Shown piece by piece: positions 6,624 through 6,881 of a DNA stretch of 6,881 nt (position 1 is its first letter; the number at the start of each line of letters is the position of its first letter). The notes beneath the pieces were generated by a model. It made no database searches. It saw only the letters and a list, made by a program, of their open reading frames with translations, and had not been told where the DNA came from. The translations under genes and the position numbers were made by a program. The DNA is from an uncultured Allobaculum sp. (GTDB lineage Bacteria > Bacillota_I > Bacilli_A > Erysipelotrichales > Erysipelotrichaceae), in assembly GCA_910579655.1 (NCBI GenBank), contig CAJTVE010000099.1:1-6881 (forward strand). Direction: 5' to 3'.

Positions 6624-6881
6624 CCTCAACTGGATGGATCGATTTGCACGAACCCCAGTTACAGCTTCCAGTTTAAAAAATCCACAGCCTTCCAGCCATG
6701 GACTTGTCTAACGAAACACCGCTGACTCTTACAAGCACGCAAGAGTGAGATTCCTAATGAAAAAAGAAGTGAAAAAACCAAGAGAATGGGGATCTTACGC
6801 AATGTGTGTGGTCCGCTAAGAATTACTGATAAGCATTCCTTTACTTGAAGAATTAAAAAATAGACTGATCAGAATGTCCTT
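6624..6881. other. Non-coding upstream region of the ABC operon
   Basis: No gene is seen on either strand up to the window edge. Read on the minus strand, two T-rich stretches (complement of 6760-6777 and of 6853-6860) lie upstream of the operon, but neither has a clear stem in front of it. A palindrome CTGATCAG (6865-6872) and the candidate operator at 6725-6746 are the only structures noted. The operon promoter presumably lies here, but I cannot place it. Confidence 0.5.
6725..6746 (-). promoter_or_regulatory. Candidate operator inverted repeat upstream of the ABC operon
   Basis: ACTCTT (6725-6730) and AAGAGT (6741-6746) are perfect 6-bp complements ten bases apart, about 115 bp upstream of the ATPase start. 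On the minus strand the repeat contains TTGTAAG, which resembles a half-site of BceR-type response regulators (TNACA-N4-TGTAA as I recall it); the other half matches poorly. No convincing -35/-10 pair could be placed next to it. The binding assignment is a guess. Confidence 0.25.

Noticed and set aside
5543..6711. Plus-strand frames opposite the ABC transporter
   Set aside because: They are antisense shadows of two clearly recognisable minus-strand proteins.
6806..6813. GTGTGGTC also present at 3779-3786, on both sides of the ABC operon
   Set aside because: An 8-base match without the surrounding palindrome is expected by chance.
1..6881. CRISPR array, tRNA or rRNA genes
   Set aside because: No spaced direct repeats, cloverleaf features or conserved ribosomal RNA stretches were seen.

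Overview
The window looks like accessory or transposon-littered DNA from a low-to-mid GC member of the Bacillota. The evidence is purine-rich AGGAGG-type ribosome binding sites, an ISL3-type transposase, a BceAB-type peptide-responsive ABC transporter and classical hairpin-plus-T-run terminators. The protein style would fit gut lineages such as Erysipelotrichaceae or Clostridia, but the exact taxon is a guess.

Layout. Bases 1-412 hold no convincing gene. They form a GC-rich, palindrome-dense island with several perfect hairpins and one long imperfect hairpin (about 208-363). It continues as hairpins to about 458, running into 449-994, an open but probably decayed gene resembling the transposon-associated DUF6431 family, with the expected zinc-ribbon cysteines largely gone. 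An AT-rich spacer with an 18-bp tandem repeat (1042-1088) follows. Then comes a compact plus-strand cassette: an apparently intact ISL3-family transposase (1223-2761), a 173-residue unknown protein whose start overlaps the transposase stop by 8 bp (2754-3275), and a 113-residue unknown protein 4 bp later (3280-3621). The last stop codon is the first base triplet of an 18-bp perfect terminator stem (3619-3666). The three genes look like one transcription unit, so the two unknown genes are probably passengers or accessory genes of the transposable element. I could not find the element's terminal inverted repeats.

A second, probably bidirectional terminator (3714-3743) and a cluster of nested palindromes (3777-3816) separate the cassette from a convergent minus-strand operon. 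That operon reads from about 6609 down to 3917: a MacB/BceA-type ATPase (5848-6609), translationally coupled through a TGATG overlap to a ten-helix BceB-type permease with a roughly 200-residue extracellular domain (3917-5848), and then a T-run terminator (3871-3897). This pair is expected to work as one membrane complex in sensing or resisting peptide antibiotics. Its usual histidine kinase and response regulator are not in the window. Bases 6624-6881 are non-coding and contain a candidate operator-like inverted repeat (6725-6746).

The most interesting items are the tightly packed three-gene transposase cassette with two unrecognised proteins and the structured island at the left edge.
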